This document shows, piece by piece, positions 36,639 to 44,759 of a stretch of 64,000 nt of DNA (position 1 is the stretch's first letter; every line of letters begins with the position of its first letter). Under the pieces are notes generated by a model that was given only the letters and a program-made list of their open reading frames with translations, was not told the DNA's origin and searched no databases. Position numbers and translations under genes: made by a program. The DNA lies in assembly GCA_026400815.1 (NCBI GenBank), contig JAPLOI010000077.1:1-64000 (forward strand), in the 5' to 3' direction. This DNA comes from Alphaproteobacteria bacterium. GTDB taxonomy: Bacteria > Pseudomonadota > Alphaproteobacteria > Acetobacterales > Acetobacteraceae.

Positions 36639-37784
36639 ATGAGCGAAAGCAACTTCAAGCCGAAGAAGTCGGTCGCCCTTTCCGGGGTGACCGCCGGCAA
36701 CACCGCGCTCTGCACCGTGGGGCGCAGCGGCAACGACCTCAACTACCGCGGCTACGACATCCTCGACATCGCCGAGACCTGCGAGTTCGAGGAACTGGCC
36801 CATCTGCTGGTCCACGGCACGTTGCCGAACGTGGCGGAGCTCGCTGGCTACAAGGAGAAGCTCAAGGCCCTGCGCGGCCTTCCCGCTTCCGTGCGCACGA
36901 TGCTGGAAGCCATTCCCGCCGCCGCCCACCCGATGGACGTGATGCGCACCGGCGTCTCGGCCCTCGGCTGCGTGCTGCCGGAAAAGGACGACCACAACCA
37001 GCCTGGCGCGCGCGACATCGCGGATCGCCTGATGGCCTCGCTCGGCTCCATGCTGCTCTACTGGCACCACTACAGCCAGAACGGCCGCCGCATCGAGGTG
37101 GAGACGGACGACGACACCATCGCCGGCCATTTCCTCACGCTGCTGCACGGCAAGCCGGCGCGCGAAAGCTGGGTGCGCGCCATGCACACCTCGCTGAACC
37201 TCTACGCCGAGCATGAGTTCAACGCCTCCACCTTCGCCTGCCGCGTTGTGGCTGGCACGGGCTCGGACATGTACTCGGCGATCACCGGCGGCATCGGCGC
37301 GCTGCGCGGCCCGAAGCATGGCGGCGCCAACGAGGTCGCCTTCGAAATCCAGAAGCGCTACGCCGATCCGAACGAAGCGGAAGCCGACATCAAGGCGCGG
37401 ATGGAGCGGAAGGAAGTCATCATCGGCTTCGGCCACCCGGTCTATACGATCGCTGATCCGCGCAACAAGATCATCAAGGAGGTCTCGCGCCGCCTGTCAG
37501 CGGAAGCCGGCTCCATGAAGATGTTCGACATCGCGGACCGCATCGAATCGGTGATGATGGACGCCAAGCGCATGTTCGCGAACCTCGATTGGTTCAGCGC
37601 GGTTTCGTACCACATGATGGGTGTGCCCACGGCCATGTTCACGCCGCTGTTTGTCATCGCCCGCACCTCGGGCTGGAGCGCGCATGTGATGGAACAGCGA
37701 GTGGACAACAAGATCATTCGCCCGACCGCCAATTACGTGGGGCCGGACGACAAGCCGTTCGTGCCGCTCGCGCAACGCCCCTGA
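36639..37784 (+). CDS. prpC: 2-methylcitrate synthase
   Basis: This 381-residue citrate-synthase-fold enzyme has the active-site motifs [16 protein letters not shown] (first His replaced in sequence context by EHEFNAS, as in type II PrpC), GPKHGGANE with the central His, and GFGHPVY. The start [14 protein letters not shown] and YRGYDI match PrpC more than GltA. It condenses propionyl-CoA with oxaloacetate. Operon with prpD, ended by a very strong hairpin at 37809. Confidence 0.93.
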   Translation: MSESNFKPKKSVALSGVTAGNTALCTVGRSGNDLNYRGYDILDIAETCEFEELAHLLVHGTLPNVAELAGYKEKLKALRGLPASVRTMLEAIPAAAHPMDVMRTGVSALGCVLPEKDDHNQPGARDIADRLMASLGSMLLYWHHYSQNGRRIEVETDDDTIAGHFLTLLHGKPARESWVRAMHTSLNLYAEHEFNASTFACRVVAGTGSDMYSAITGGIGALRGPKHGGANEVAFEIQKRYADPNEAEADIKARMERKEVIIGFGHPVYTIADPRNKIIKEVSRRLSAEAGSMKMFDIADRIESVMMDAKRMFANLDWFSAVSYHMMGVPTAMFTPLFVIARTSGWSAHVMEQRVDNKIIRPTANYVGPDDKPFVPLAQRP

Positions 37785-37808
37785 GGCACCTGCGCAGCAC
37801 CGGAACAG

Positions 37809-37842
37809 GGCGCCGCGGCCGCAAGGCCGCGGCGCCTTTTTT
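37809..37842 (+). terminator. Intrinsic terminator of prpDC
   Basis: A perfect 12-bp stem GGCGCCGCGGCC / GGCCGCGGCGCC with a GCAA tetraloop is followed by TTTTTT. It lies 25 bases after the prpC stop. The following 327 bases (37843-38169) hold a TTGACA at 37875 without a good -10 box and otherwise nothing I can name; they form the leader of the histone-like gene. Confidence 0.9.
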
Positions 37843-38169
37843 CATGCCATCCGCCAAGTAACGATTGCTTTTTGTTGACAGCGCCGCGGGCGAAGGCGGA
37901 TAGCGGAATCAAGCGTCCGCTCCGGTCGATTCGCAAAGGCATTGCGTTCGTTCTTGCGGAGGCAACAGGGAAGGTACGGTCGATGGACCGCTGTCTCGTC
38001 AACAGGCCCTGCAACCCGGCGCGGGCACGCAACGTTCACCGTCGTGGCCGCCAGGCAAGCAGGTCTTATCCGACGTCGCCCTTCGCTTTCGCCTTCCAGG
38101 CGGCGCTGCGCCGCTTCTCTGCATGACTGGCCTTGCCCACACAATCTGGCAGACAAGGAGTGCCATCCC

Positions 38170-38661
38170 ATGACCGAAGTGAAGAAGCCGGCCCAGGCGC
38201 TTGCCATGAAGGCCGCCACCAAGAAAGCCGCAGCCCCCGCCAAGCCCGCCGCTGCTCCGGCAAAGAAGGCCGCCGCCCCCAAGGCCGCCGCTGCTCCGGC
38301 AAAGAAGGCCGCCGCCCCGAAGGCCGCCGCCGCTCCGGCGAAGAAGGCCGCCGCCCCCAAGGCCGCCGCTGCCCCGGCGAAGAAGGCCGCTGCCCCCAAG
38401 GCTGCCGCCGCGCCGGCAAAGAAGGCCGCCGCCCCCAAGGCCGCCGCCGCTCCGGCAAAGAAGGCTGCCGCCCCGAAGGCTGCTGCTGCTCCGGCGAAGA
38501 AGGCCGCCACCCCGAAGGCCGCCGCTGCTCCGGCGAAAAAGGTCGCTGCCCCCAAGGCTGCTGCTGCCCCGGCGAAGAAGGCGGCTGCCTCCAAGGCCGC
38601 CGCCCCCGCCAAGGCTGCGGCTCCGAAGAAGGCCGCGCCCAAGAAGGCTGCCGCGAAGTAG
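38170..38661 (+). CDS. Histone H1-like Ala/Lys/Pro-repeat DNA-binding protein
   Basis: This 163-residue protein has almost no residues other than Ala, Lys and Pro after residue 15. Residues 29-145 are nine tandem copies of a 13-residue unit (APAKKAAAPKAAA, last three copies with one change each), then a PKKAAPKKAAAK end. This is the composition of bacterial H1-like proteins (HctB/AlgP type) that bind and compact DNA through a disordered basic tail. There is no globular domain. Copy number is likely to vary between strains. A bidirectional terminator follows. Confidence 0.87.
   Translation: MTEVKKPAQALAMKAATKKAAAPAKPAAAPAKKAAAPKAAAAPAKKAAAPKAAAAPAKKAAAPKAAAAPAKKAAAPKAAAAPAKKAAAPKAAAAPAKKAAAPKAAAAPAKKAATPKAAAAPAKKVAAPKAAAAPAKKAAASKAAAPAKAAAPKKAAPKKAAAK
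38254..38604 (+). repeat. Nine 39-bp tandem repeats inside the H1-like gene
   Basis: Nine in-frame units of 39 bases encode APAKKAAAPKAAA. Third-position differences (GCT/GCC, AAA/AAG, CCC/CCG) are scattered between units, so the array is not freshly amplified. Three units carry an amino-acid change (T, V, S). Confidence 0.9.
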
Positions 38662-38716
38662 CCTGCCGCACCATTTTCCCCGCAGGCCTACAGCCAGCGG
38701 GGCAGGGGCCGAATGA

Positions 38717-38752
38717 AAAGGGCGCCACCGAACCCCGGTGGCGCCCCTTTTT
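38717..38752. terminator. Bidirectional intrinsic terminator
   Basis: GGCGCCACCG / CGGTGGCGCC with an AACCC loop, preceded by AAAA and followed by CCTTTTT, so it can act on both strands. It ends the H1-like gene on the plus strand and the seven-gene pterin-type operon on the minus strand, whose last stop is at 38770. Confidence 0.85.
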
Positions 38753-38769
38753 GATTCCTATAGCTGTGT

Positions 38770-39402
38770 TCAGCCGAAAGTCGAAAGCAGGTCGTCCACT
38801 TGCCCCGGCGTCAGCAGCCGCATCTGCTGCCCGCGCAGCAGCAGGAACAGCTTCGCCGCCTCTTCCAACTCCTCCGCCGCGAACACCGCATCGCGCAGCG
38901 TGGCGCCCGAGACCACCGGCCCGTGGTTGCCCAGCAACACCGCCTTGGCCCCCTGCGCCGCCGCATGGATCGCCGGCTCCATCGCCCCGTCGCCCGGCCG
39001 GTAATACGGCACCACCGGCATGCGCCGCCCCACCCGCATCACGAAATACGGGGTCAGCGGAGGGATCGGGTTGTCCGCGTCCACATCCGGCAGGCACGCC
39101 ACCGCGGTGGCCATCGTGGAATGCAGATGCACCACCGCCCCGGCATCCGGCCGCGCCTGGTAGAAGGCCCGGTGCATGAACACCTCCTTCGACGGCTTGT
39201 CGCCCGAGACATGCGCGAAATCCGGCCCGAGCTTCGAAATCCGCCCGGCCTCCAGCGACCCCAGCGAGGAGTTCGTCGGCGTCATCAGATACCCGTCCGG
39301 CAGGCGCGCGCTGATGTTCCCGGCCGACCCCACGGAAAATCCACGCGCGAACAGAGAGGCCGACAGCGCCACCATCTCTGCCCGAAGCTGTTCCTCGCTC
39401 AC
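38770..39402 (-). CDS. otnC: Class II aldolase/adducin family protein, probable 3-oxo-tetronate 4-phosphate decarboxylase
   Basis: This 210-residue protein has the class II aldolase fold: SAGNISARLPDG near the start, the conserved Glu region, HLHSTMATA (two zinc His) and LLGNHGPVVSG with a further His. Together with the kinase just upstream it matches the OtnK-OtnC pair, which phosphorylates a 3-oxo four-carbon sugar acid and decarboxylates it to dihydroxyacetone phosphate. The start is GTG at 39402, overlapping the kinase stop as GTGA. It is the last gene of the pterin-type operon. Confidence 0.82.
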   Translation of the reverse strand: MSEEQLRAEMVALSASLFARGFSVGSAGNISARLPDGYLMTPTNSSLGSLEAGRISKLGPDFAHVSGDKPSKEVFMHRAFYQARPDAGAVVHLHSTMATAVACLPDVDADNPIPPLTPYFVMRVGRRMPVVPYYRPGDGAMEPAIHAAAQGAKAVLLGNHGPVVSGATLRDAVFAAEELEEAAKLFLLLRGQQMRLLTPGQVDDLLSTFG

Positions 39403-40673
39403 GCCGCCCCCGTGCTGGCAAACGCCTTCAGGAAGAAATCGGGCGCGCCGAAATTGCCGCTCTTCAGCGCCAGCTTCATCGCCGGCCCGCTGCCCTCTGC
39501 CAGCGTCCACGGCACGCCGGGGTCGATCTCGCCGCCGATCCGCAGGCTCCGAACCCCCAGCCGCGTCACCACCGCGCCGGAGGTCTCGCCGCCGGCGACA
39601 ACAAGGTTGCGCACCCCGCGCGCCACCAGCCCCTCGGCCACCTCGGCCAGCGCGTCCTCGATCAGCGCGCCCGCCGCTTCGCGCCCCAGCTTGGCCTGCA
39701 GCGCCGCCACCACTTCCGGCGGGGCAGAGGCGGCGATCAGCACCGGCACCGTGCCCAGCTTGCCGTCCACCCAGTCCAGCGCCTGCTTCGCCAGCGCCCG
39801 CGCATCCGGCGTGGCCAGCGCATCCAGTTGCAGCGTCGGAATCCGCTCCCGCGCCCGTCCGATCTGGAACAGCGTGGCGCGCGAGCAGGAGCCCGCCAGC
39901 ACCGCCGTGTGCCCCTCCACCTCCGGCAGCGCCCCGGGGTCGCCGCTCACCGCCAGCTTGCCCGCCCGGCGGAAATTCTCCGGCAGTCCGATCGCGATAC
40001 CGCTGCCGCCGGTGATCAGCGCATGGTTCTCCGCCGCCTCGCCGATCGCCTGCAGATGCGCGTCAGACACCGCATCCACGATGGCGTAGCGACGCCCCTG
40101 CTCCTTCAGCCCGGTCATCGCCTTGCGGATCGCCGCCGCGCCCTGGTCCACCGTGGCATAGGGCACCAGCCCTACCGTCCCCTCGGTCTGCCGGCCCAGC
40201 ACCCGCACCAGGTTCGCATCCGTCATCGGCGTCAGCGGGTGCTTCTCCATGCCGCTTTCGTTCAGCAGCACGCCGCCCACGAACAGATGGCCCATGTAGA
40301 CGCTGCGCCCGTTCACCGGGAAAGCCGGGCAGGCCAGCGCGAAGCCGCAGCCCAGCGCCTCCACCAGCGCATCGGCCACCGGCCCGATATTGCCTGCCTC
40401 CGTGCTGTCGAAGGTGGAGCAGTATTTGAAGAAGAACTGGCTGCACCCGGCCGATTTCAGCCACGCCAGCGCCGCCAGGCTCTCGCCCACCGCCTGCCGC
40501 ACCGGCGCGGTGCGTGATTTCAGCGCCACGATGATGGCATCGGCCTCCGGGATCGGCGCGCCCGCCTCCGGCACCCCGATCACCTGCACCGCCCGCATGC
40601 CGTTCTTCACCAGCATGGAGGCGAGGTCGGTCGCACCCGTGAAGTCGTCCGCAATGCACCCCAGCAACGCCAT
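39399..40673 (-). CDS. otnK: Four-carbon acid sugar kinase family protein (3-oxo-tetronate kinase)
   Basis: This 424-residue protein has the DUF1537 kinase N-domain (GCIADDFTGATDLASMLV at residues 5-22; FFKYCSTFDST) and nucleotide-binding C-domain (VVAGGETSGAVV near residue 365). It phosphorylates four-carbon sugar acids such as 3-oxo-tetronate. The ATG at 40673 has GAGGGAG about 10 bases upstream; an in-frame GTG at 40679 overlaps the methyltransferase stop. It usually lives in sugar-acid operons with a dehydrogenase; here it is tied to a pterin-like gene set. Confidence 0.87.
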   Translation of the reverse strand: MALLGCIADDFTGATDLASMLVKNGMRAVQVIGVPEAGAPIPEADAIIVALKSRTAPVRQAVGESLAALAWLKSAGCSQFFFKYCSTFDSTEAGNIGPVADALVEALGCGFALACPAFPVNGRSVYMGHLFVGGVLLNESGMEKHPLTPMTDANLVRVLGRQTEGTVGLVPYATVDQGAAAIRKAMTGLKEQGRRYAIVDAVSDAHLQAIGEAAENHALITGGSGIAIGLPENFRRAGKLAVSGDPGALPEVEGHTAVLAGSCSRATLFQIGRARERIPTLQLDALATPDARALAKQALDWVDGKLGTVPVLIAASAPPEVVAALQAKLGREAAGALIEDALAEVAEGLVARGVRNLVVAGGETSGAVVTRLGVRSLRIGGEIDPGVPWTLAEGSGPAMKLALKSGNFGAPDFFLKAFASTGAA

Positions 40674-40675
40674 GC

Positions 40676-41551
40676 TCACTCTCCCTCGATCACCAGGCCC
40701 GGCGGCAGCGCGAGACTGTCGCGATGCCCCACCCGCATGGCAAGCCGTCCGCGGTCCACCTGCTTGGCCCGCAGCCGCGCCCAGGCCCGAACCATCTCGC
40801 GCCGATCCCGCAGGCGCCGCGCCGCCACCTCGCCGTGGCTGGCCACCAGCATGTCCAGCATGTCCGCCGCATCGGCCGGAATGCGCCAATCGCTCGCGGC
40901 CTCCCGCACCGTCCAGCCGCGCGCCGCGAAGGCCGCCCGCAACGCCTCCGGCGATTTCGGCCCCAGCGCCACGCCCAGCCCCTTGTTCCGCTGCTGGTCA
41001 CGCCGGAAGCCGGAGAATACCATCCGGTCCACGGGATGCGCGGGATACAGCCGGTCGCGCCCATCCACCGAAAGGCAGGCCAGCAGCGGCTTCTTCAGCA
41101 CCGCGGCCATCTCGGTCATCCACTCGGCCGATACCAGGTCCAGCAGCGCCGAACACACCACCGCATCGCGCCGGTTGAGCCCCAACCCGGAGAGTGGTGC
41201 TGCAAGATCCACCACCTCCGCCTCCACCCGCCACGCCCCCTTCGGCGTGCGCACCACCATGGAGGACGCCGAAGCCGTCACCGGCAGCCCGCGCGAAGTT
41301 GCCCAGCGCGAGATCTCCGCAAACGCCCGCTCCAGCAGCGCCGCGTCGGCATCGGCCAGTGTCCATTCCTGCGGCCGGTCCAGGATCGGCGCCAGCCAGC
41401 GGAACAGGCTGCCGGTGCCCGCGCCGAGGTCGATCAGTCGCGCCCGCGCCGGCAATGCCGCGCCCAGGCGCTGCGCCAGCGCCACGCTGCGCGAAGCCGC
41501 ATCGAACGGTTCCCGCAGCGCCAGCCAATCGCCGTCGAAGGTCTCTGCCAT
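40676..41551 (-). CDS. SAM-dependent class I methyltransferase of the pterin-type operon
   Basis: This 291-residue protein has motif I as LIDLGAGTGSLFRWLAP (39-55), an acidic loop LADADAALL for adenosyl ribose binding, and VDLAAPLSGLGLNRRDAVVCSALLDLVSAEW for motifs III-IV. The substrate is unknown. It overlaps nothing but sits 1 base after the glycosyltransferase stop and 3 bases before the kinase start. Position inside a pterin-like cassette suggests it methylates the same small molecule, but that is inference. Confidence 0.83.
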   Translation of the reverse strand: MAETFDGDWLALREPFDAASRSVALAQRLGAALPARARLIDLGAGTGSLFRWLAPILDRPQEWTLADADAALLERAFAEISRWATSRGLPVTASASSMVVRTPKGAWRVEAEVVDLAAPLSGLGLNRRDAVVCSALLDLVSAEWMTEMAAVLKKPLLACLSVDGRDRLYPAHPVDRMVFSGFRRDQQRNKGLGVALGPKSPEALRAAFAARGWTVREAASDWRIPADAADMLDMLVASHGEVAARRLRDRREMVRAWARLRAKQVDRGRLAMRVGHRDSLALPPGLVIEGE

Positions 41552-42580
41552 CTACCCCAGCTTCGCCAGCGCGGCGGCGAACTCCCGCCCCTGCGTTGCC
41601 CAGTCCGGCAGGGTCTGCCCGGCCTCCCATGCCGCCTGCGCCATCTCCTTGCGCAGCTCGGTATCGAAGATCACCCTGCGGATCGACTTGGAGAATGTCA
41701 CCAGGTCGCCCACCTCGCACACCGCCCCGGCCTCCACCGGCACCAGCGCGCCAGCGGCGCCGCCCTTGGTGATCGCCACCGGCAAGCCGCGCTTCAGCGC
41801 CTCGGCGATCGCCATGCCGTAGCCCTCGTACTCCGTCGCCAGCGCGAACACGTCCGCGCTGTGCCACAGCCCCTCCAGCGCCTCGCCGGTGGCCACGCCC
41901 ACGAATTCCACCCGCTGCGCGATCTTCAGTTCCTCGGCCAGGTTGCGCAGCGTCGCCCCATACACCGGGTCGGGCGCCCCGCCGGCGATGGTCAGGTGCC
42001 AATCCAGGTCGAACAGCCGCGCCAGCGCCCGCAACAGCAGCTCATGCCCCTTGCGCGGGATCAGCGTGCCAATCGACAGGATGCGGCAGGTCGGTCCGCC
42101 GGAGCCCATGCTGCGCGGTGCCGCCTCGGTCCCTGGCACCACGCTCACGATCCGCTCTGCTGGCACGCCGAACTGCTTGGCCAGCGTCTCTGCCGTGGTC
42201 GGGCTGGTTACGATGCTGCCGGCCAGAGCCGGGAACATCCGCCCCTCCACCTCGCGCAGCCATGCCGTGTCATCGGCGGCGAACCCGGCCTCAAGGGAGG
42301 TTGGATGATGGATCAACCCCACCGCGGGCCGCTCCAGCCCCGCCCCGAAGGCCGGCAGGCCCAGCCCGTCGATCACCGGGATCGCATCCGGCGCCACCTG
42401 CGCCATCGCCGCCCGCGCGGATTCCAGCGCCGCGCCGTCAGAGACCGGATGCCGGCCCTCGATCTCGATCACATCCACCACGTGCCCGGCCGTGCGCAGC
42501 TCCGCCACGATCCGCCGATCGTATCCATATCCGCCGGAAATCGCCGAAATCGGCCCCGGCACCAGCAATGCGATGCGCAT
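41552..42580 (-). CDS. Glycosyltransferase family 4 of the pterin-type operon
   Basis: This 342-residue GT-B enzyme starts at the N-terminal glycine loop (PGPISAISGGYGYDRRI), with HHPTSLEAG mid-protein. The C-terminal domain has ILSIGTLIPRKGHELLLRAL and the EX7E motif (EYEGYGMAIAEAL) that contacts the nucleotide-sugar donor. There is no membrane segment. Cell-wall or polysaccharide genes are absent around it, so the acceptor may be a small molecule made by its neighbours. Its ATG overlaps the PTPS-like stop as TGATG. Confidence 0.88.
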   Translation of the reverse strand: MRIALLVPGPISAISGGYGYDRRIVAELRTAGHVVDVIEIEGRHPVSDGAALESARAAMAQVAPDAIPVIDGLGLPAFGAGLERPAVGLIHHPTSLEAGFAADDTAWLREVEGRMFPALAGSIVTSPTTAETLAKQFGVPAERIVSVVPGTEAAPRSMGSGGPTCRILSIGTLIPRKGHELLLRALARLFDLDWHLTIAGGAPDPVYGATLRNLAEELKIAQRVEFVGVATGEALEGLWHSADVFALATEYEGYGMAIAEALKRGLPVAITKGGAAGALVPVEAGAVCEVGDLVTFSKSIRRVIFDTELRKEMAQAAWEAGQTLPDWATQGREFAAALAKLG

Positions 42581-42981
42581 CAGTAGAGCGCGCCCTCATA
42601 GGCCGCCCAGGCGCCCGGCGCCTCGCGCAGCAGCACCTTCAGCCCCGTGGTCACGCGCCCGCCTTCGCCGAGCGTGCCGTCCTTCAGCGCCGCGGCCAGC
42701 AGGCCCCAGATGTGGAACGCCATGTATTCCGTGGTGGTGTTCTGGCCCGCGAACTGCGGCAGCGTGTCCAGGTTGTGGTAGTCCACCGTATCCAGGATGC
42801 GGCGCAGCTCCGTCTTGGCCAGGCCGATATCGATCAGCAAATTGTGCCCATCCAGCTTCGGCGCCCGGAACTCCGCCTCCACGGCATAGGTCGCGCCGTG
42901 CATGCGCTGTGCCGGGCCGAATTCCTCGCCCTGGAAGCTGTGCGCGATCATGATGTGATCGCAAACCGTCAGGCTGAACAT
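42580..42981 (-). CDS. Divergent 6-pyruvoyl-tetrahydropterin synthase / QueD family protein
   Basis: This 133-residue protein has the T-fold length and layout of PTPS/QueD: MIAHSF (His14), RMHGATY (His28), VDYHNLD for the LDHxxLN motif and NTTTEYMA for the PTxE pterin-anchoring Glu (Glu85). Two key features differ. The usual HGH is HGA, so the third zinc His is Ala30, and no Cys stands before it (FGPAQRMHG), so the catalytic Cys of QueD/PTPS is missing. Either zinc is bound differently or chemistry has changed. Start choice is between 42981 and an ATG 9 bases upstream. Confidence 0.8.
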   Translation of the reverse strand: MFSLTVCDHIMIAHSFQGEEFGPAQRMHGATYAVEAEFRAPKLDGHNLLIDIGLAKTELRRILDTVDYHNLDTLPQFAGQNTTTEYMAFHIWGLLAAALKDGTLGEGGRVTTGLKVLLREAPGAWAAYEGALY

Positions 42982-42982
42982 T

Positions 42983-43930
42983 CTACCCATCCCCATACGA
43001 AACGACGTGGCAAAGCCCACCGGCCAACAGGCGCGGCATGGCCGAAGGCAGGTCCTCGAACCGCGTCGGCGGTTCCAGCAAGGCGTCGTACGCCGCATCC
43101 GCCAGCAGGTCCAGCGCCAGGGCCAGGCGCTGGCCATAGCTCCGCCGCCCGCGCATCGCGGTGGCCACGCTGCCCACCTGGGTGGAGCTGATGCGCAGCC
43201 GCCGCACATGAAACGCCTCGCCCAGCGGCAGGGCAGGGGTCTTGTCCCCAAACCAGCTCGCCTCCACGATCCGCCCCTCGAACGCCGCGCACGAAAGCGC
43301 CGTCCGCAGGCCGGCCTCGCTGGCGGAGGCATGCACGATCAGCTCCTGCTCCAGGGGCGCATCCCCCGGCAGCGCGAAGTGGCACCCGAGTGCGGCGGCC
43401 AATGCCGCCCGTGCGGGATCGATATCCACCACCGTCACCACCGCCCCCGGACTGCGCGCCAGCAGGGAGGCTGTGACCAGCCCCACCACGCCGGCCCCCA
43501 CCACCATCATCCGCTCACCGGCCAGCGGCGCGGCGTCCCAGGCGATGTTCACCGCCGTTTCCATGTTCGCCGCCAGCACCGCGCGCGCCGAGGGCACCGC
43601 ATCGGGCACCGGAATGCACATCCCCGCCGGCGCGTCGAACACATCCTGGTGCGGATGCAGCACGAAGAAACGCTGGCCGGCGCCATCCACGCCAACCGCG
43701 CTGTAGCCGTATTTCACCGGGAACGGGAACGCGCCCCCCATCAACGGCGCCCCCATCACCGCGAACTGGCTCTCCGGCACCCTTCCTGCGAACACCAGCG
43801 ATTCCGTGCCGCGCGAAATCCCGCTGGCCACCGCCCGCAGGCGCACCATGCCCTCCGGCACCGCCCCCAGCGTCTCCGTGCGGATCTCCCCCCGCCCGGC
43901 CGCCACCGTCCAGAACGCGCGGGCTATCAT
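42983..43930 (-). CDS. MDR-family zinc-type dehydrogenase (BchC-like)
   Basis: This 315-residue medium-chain dehydrogenase has SGISRGTESLVFAGRVP and FPFPVKYGYSAVG, the pattern seen in BchC-type and related dehydrogenases. GYSAVG is followed by HPHQDVF and a Rossmann motif VVGAGVVGLVTASLLA (about 166-181). The classical catalytic-zinc Cys/His set is not obvious. It could oxidise or reduce a side-chain alcohol/ketone. It overlaps the upstream reductase stop (ATGA) and ends 1 base before the PTPS-like ATG. Confidence 0.82.
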   Translation of the reverse strand: MIARAFWTVAAGRGEIRTETLGAVPEGMVRLRAVASGISRGTESLVFAGRVPESQFAVMGAPLMGGAFPFPVKYGYSAVGVDGAGQRFFVLHPHQDVFDAPAGMCIPVPDAVPSARAVLAANMETAVNIAWDAAPLAGERMMVVGAGVVGLVTASLLARSPGAVVTVVDIDPARAALAAALGCHFALPGDAPLEQELIVHASASEAGLRTALSCAAFEGRIVEASWFGDKTPALPLGEAFHVRRLRISSTQVGSVATAMRGRRSYGQRLALALDLLADAAYDALLEPPTRFEDLPSAMPRLLAGGLCHVVSYGDG

Positions 43931-44721
43931 CGCCGCACCAGCGGCCCGCGCGCATCTGCGCGCTGAAGCGGAATGTCGAACAGCAGATCCGCCCCCAGCC
44001 GATACACCTCCCAGGTCAGCCGCAGCCCATCCTCCGGCTTCGGCACGCCCGCCAGGGTGAACGACGGAATGCCCGACCCGAGCAGCAGCGGCGCCACCGT
44101 CACATGCAGCCGGTCCAGCGCGCCGGCCGCCAGGAAGCGCGAGACCGTGATCCCGCCGCCCTCCACGAAAATCCGCTTCAACCCGCGCGACGCCAGCGCC
44201 GCCACCACGGCGGGCACCGAAAGCCCACCACCGGGCCCGCGCGGCAGCGCCACCACCTCGGCCTGCCCCAGCCGGCCCGGCCCCACGATATCGTCCGCCA
44301 CCATCAGCAGCGTTGCCGGCTCGCCCTGGAACAGCCGGTAGCCATCCGCCAGCCGCCGGTCGGTATCGATCACCACCCGCACCGGGGAGGGCCCCTCGCA
44401 CAGCCGCGTCGTCAGCAGCGGGTCATCGGCCTTCACCGTGCCGGCGCCGACCACGATGGCATCGCACACCGCCCGCAGCCGGTGGGTATGCAGGATGTCC
44501 TCGGGCCCGCTGATCCAGAACGACATGCCGCTTTCGGTGGCGATCCGCCCATCCAGCGTCTGCGCGATCCGCCCGAGCACGAAGCACCCGTCGGGCATCG
44601 CGGCCGGGCCCAGGAACGGCGCATAGAGCCGCGGATAGCCCCCGGCCCCCGGCGCCCGCGCCAGCACGCGCCGCCAGGCCGCCTCGTCGATATCATCCGA
44701 AGGAATGTCAGGGGGCGGCAT
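43927..44721 (-). CDS. RibD C-terminal / dihydrofolate-reductase-like reductase
   Basis: This 264-residue protein has an N-terminal extension of about 45 residues then the RibD_C domain. Its motifs are GRIAQTLDGRIA, SGPEDILHTHRLRAVCDAIVVGAGTVKADDPLLTTR, and near the C-terminus RIFVEGGGITVSRFL. This fold reduces the ribosyl side chain of pyrimidine or pterin intermediates with NADPH. No deaminase domain is fused, unlike true RibD. It is the first gene of the seven-gene operon, only 38 bases after the flgN-like gene, so read-through from the flagellar operon is possible. Confidence 0.85.
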   Translation of the reverse strand: MPPPDIPSDDIDEAAWRRVLARAPGAGGYPRLYAPFLGPAAMPDGCFVLGRIAQTLDGRIATESGMSFWISGPEDILHTHRLRAVCDAIVVGAGTVKADDPLLTTRLCEGPSPVRVVIDTDRRLADGYRLFQGEPATLLMVADDIVGPGRLGQAEVVALPRGPGGGLSVPAVVAALASRGLKRIFVEGGGITVSRFLAAGALDRLHVTVAPLLLGSGIPSFTLAGVPKPEDGLRLTWEVYRLGADLLFDIPLQRADARGPLVRR

Positions 44722-44759
44722 TGCGGCCCGGAGTATCACGGGCGCGCAGCCGCCGCCAA

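Noticed and set aside
38254-38604. Possible CRISPR or minisatellite in noncoding DNA
   Set aside because: The 39-bp units are in frame and encode the AKP repeat of an H1-like protein.
40676-44721. Considered a riboflavin or queuosine operon
   Set aside because: No ribABEH or queCEF genes are present, RibD lacks its deaminase domain, and the PTPS-like protein lacks the QueD catalytic Cys.
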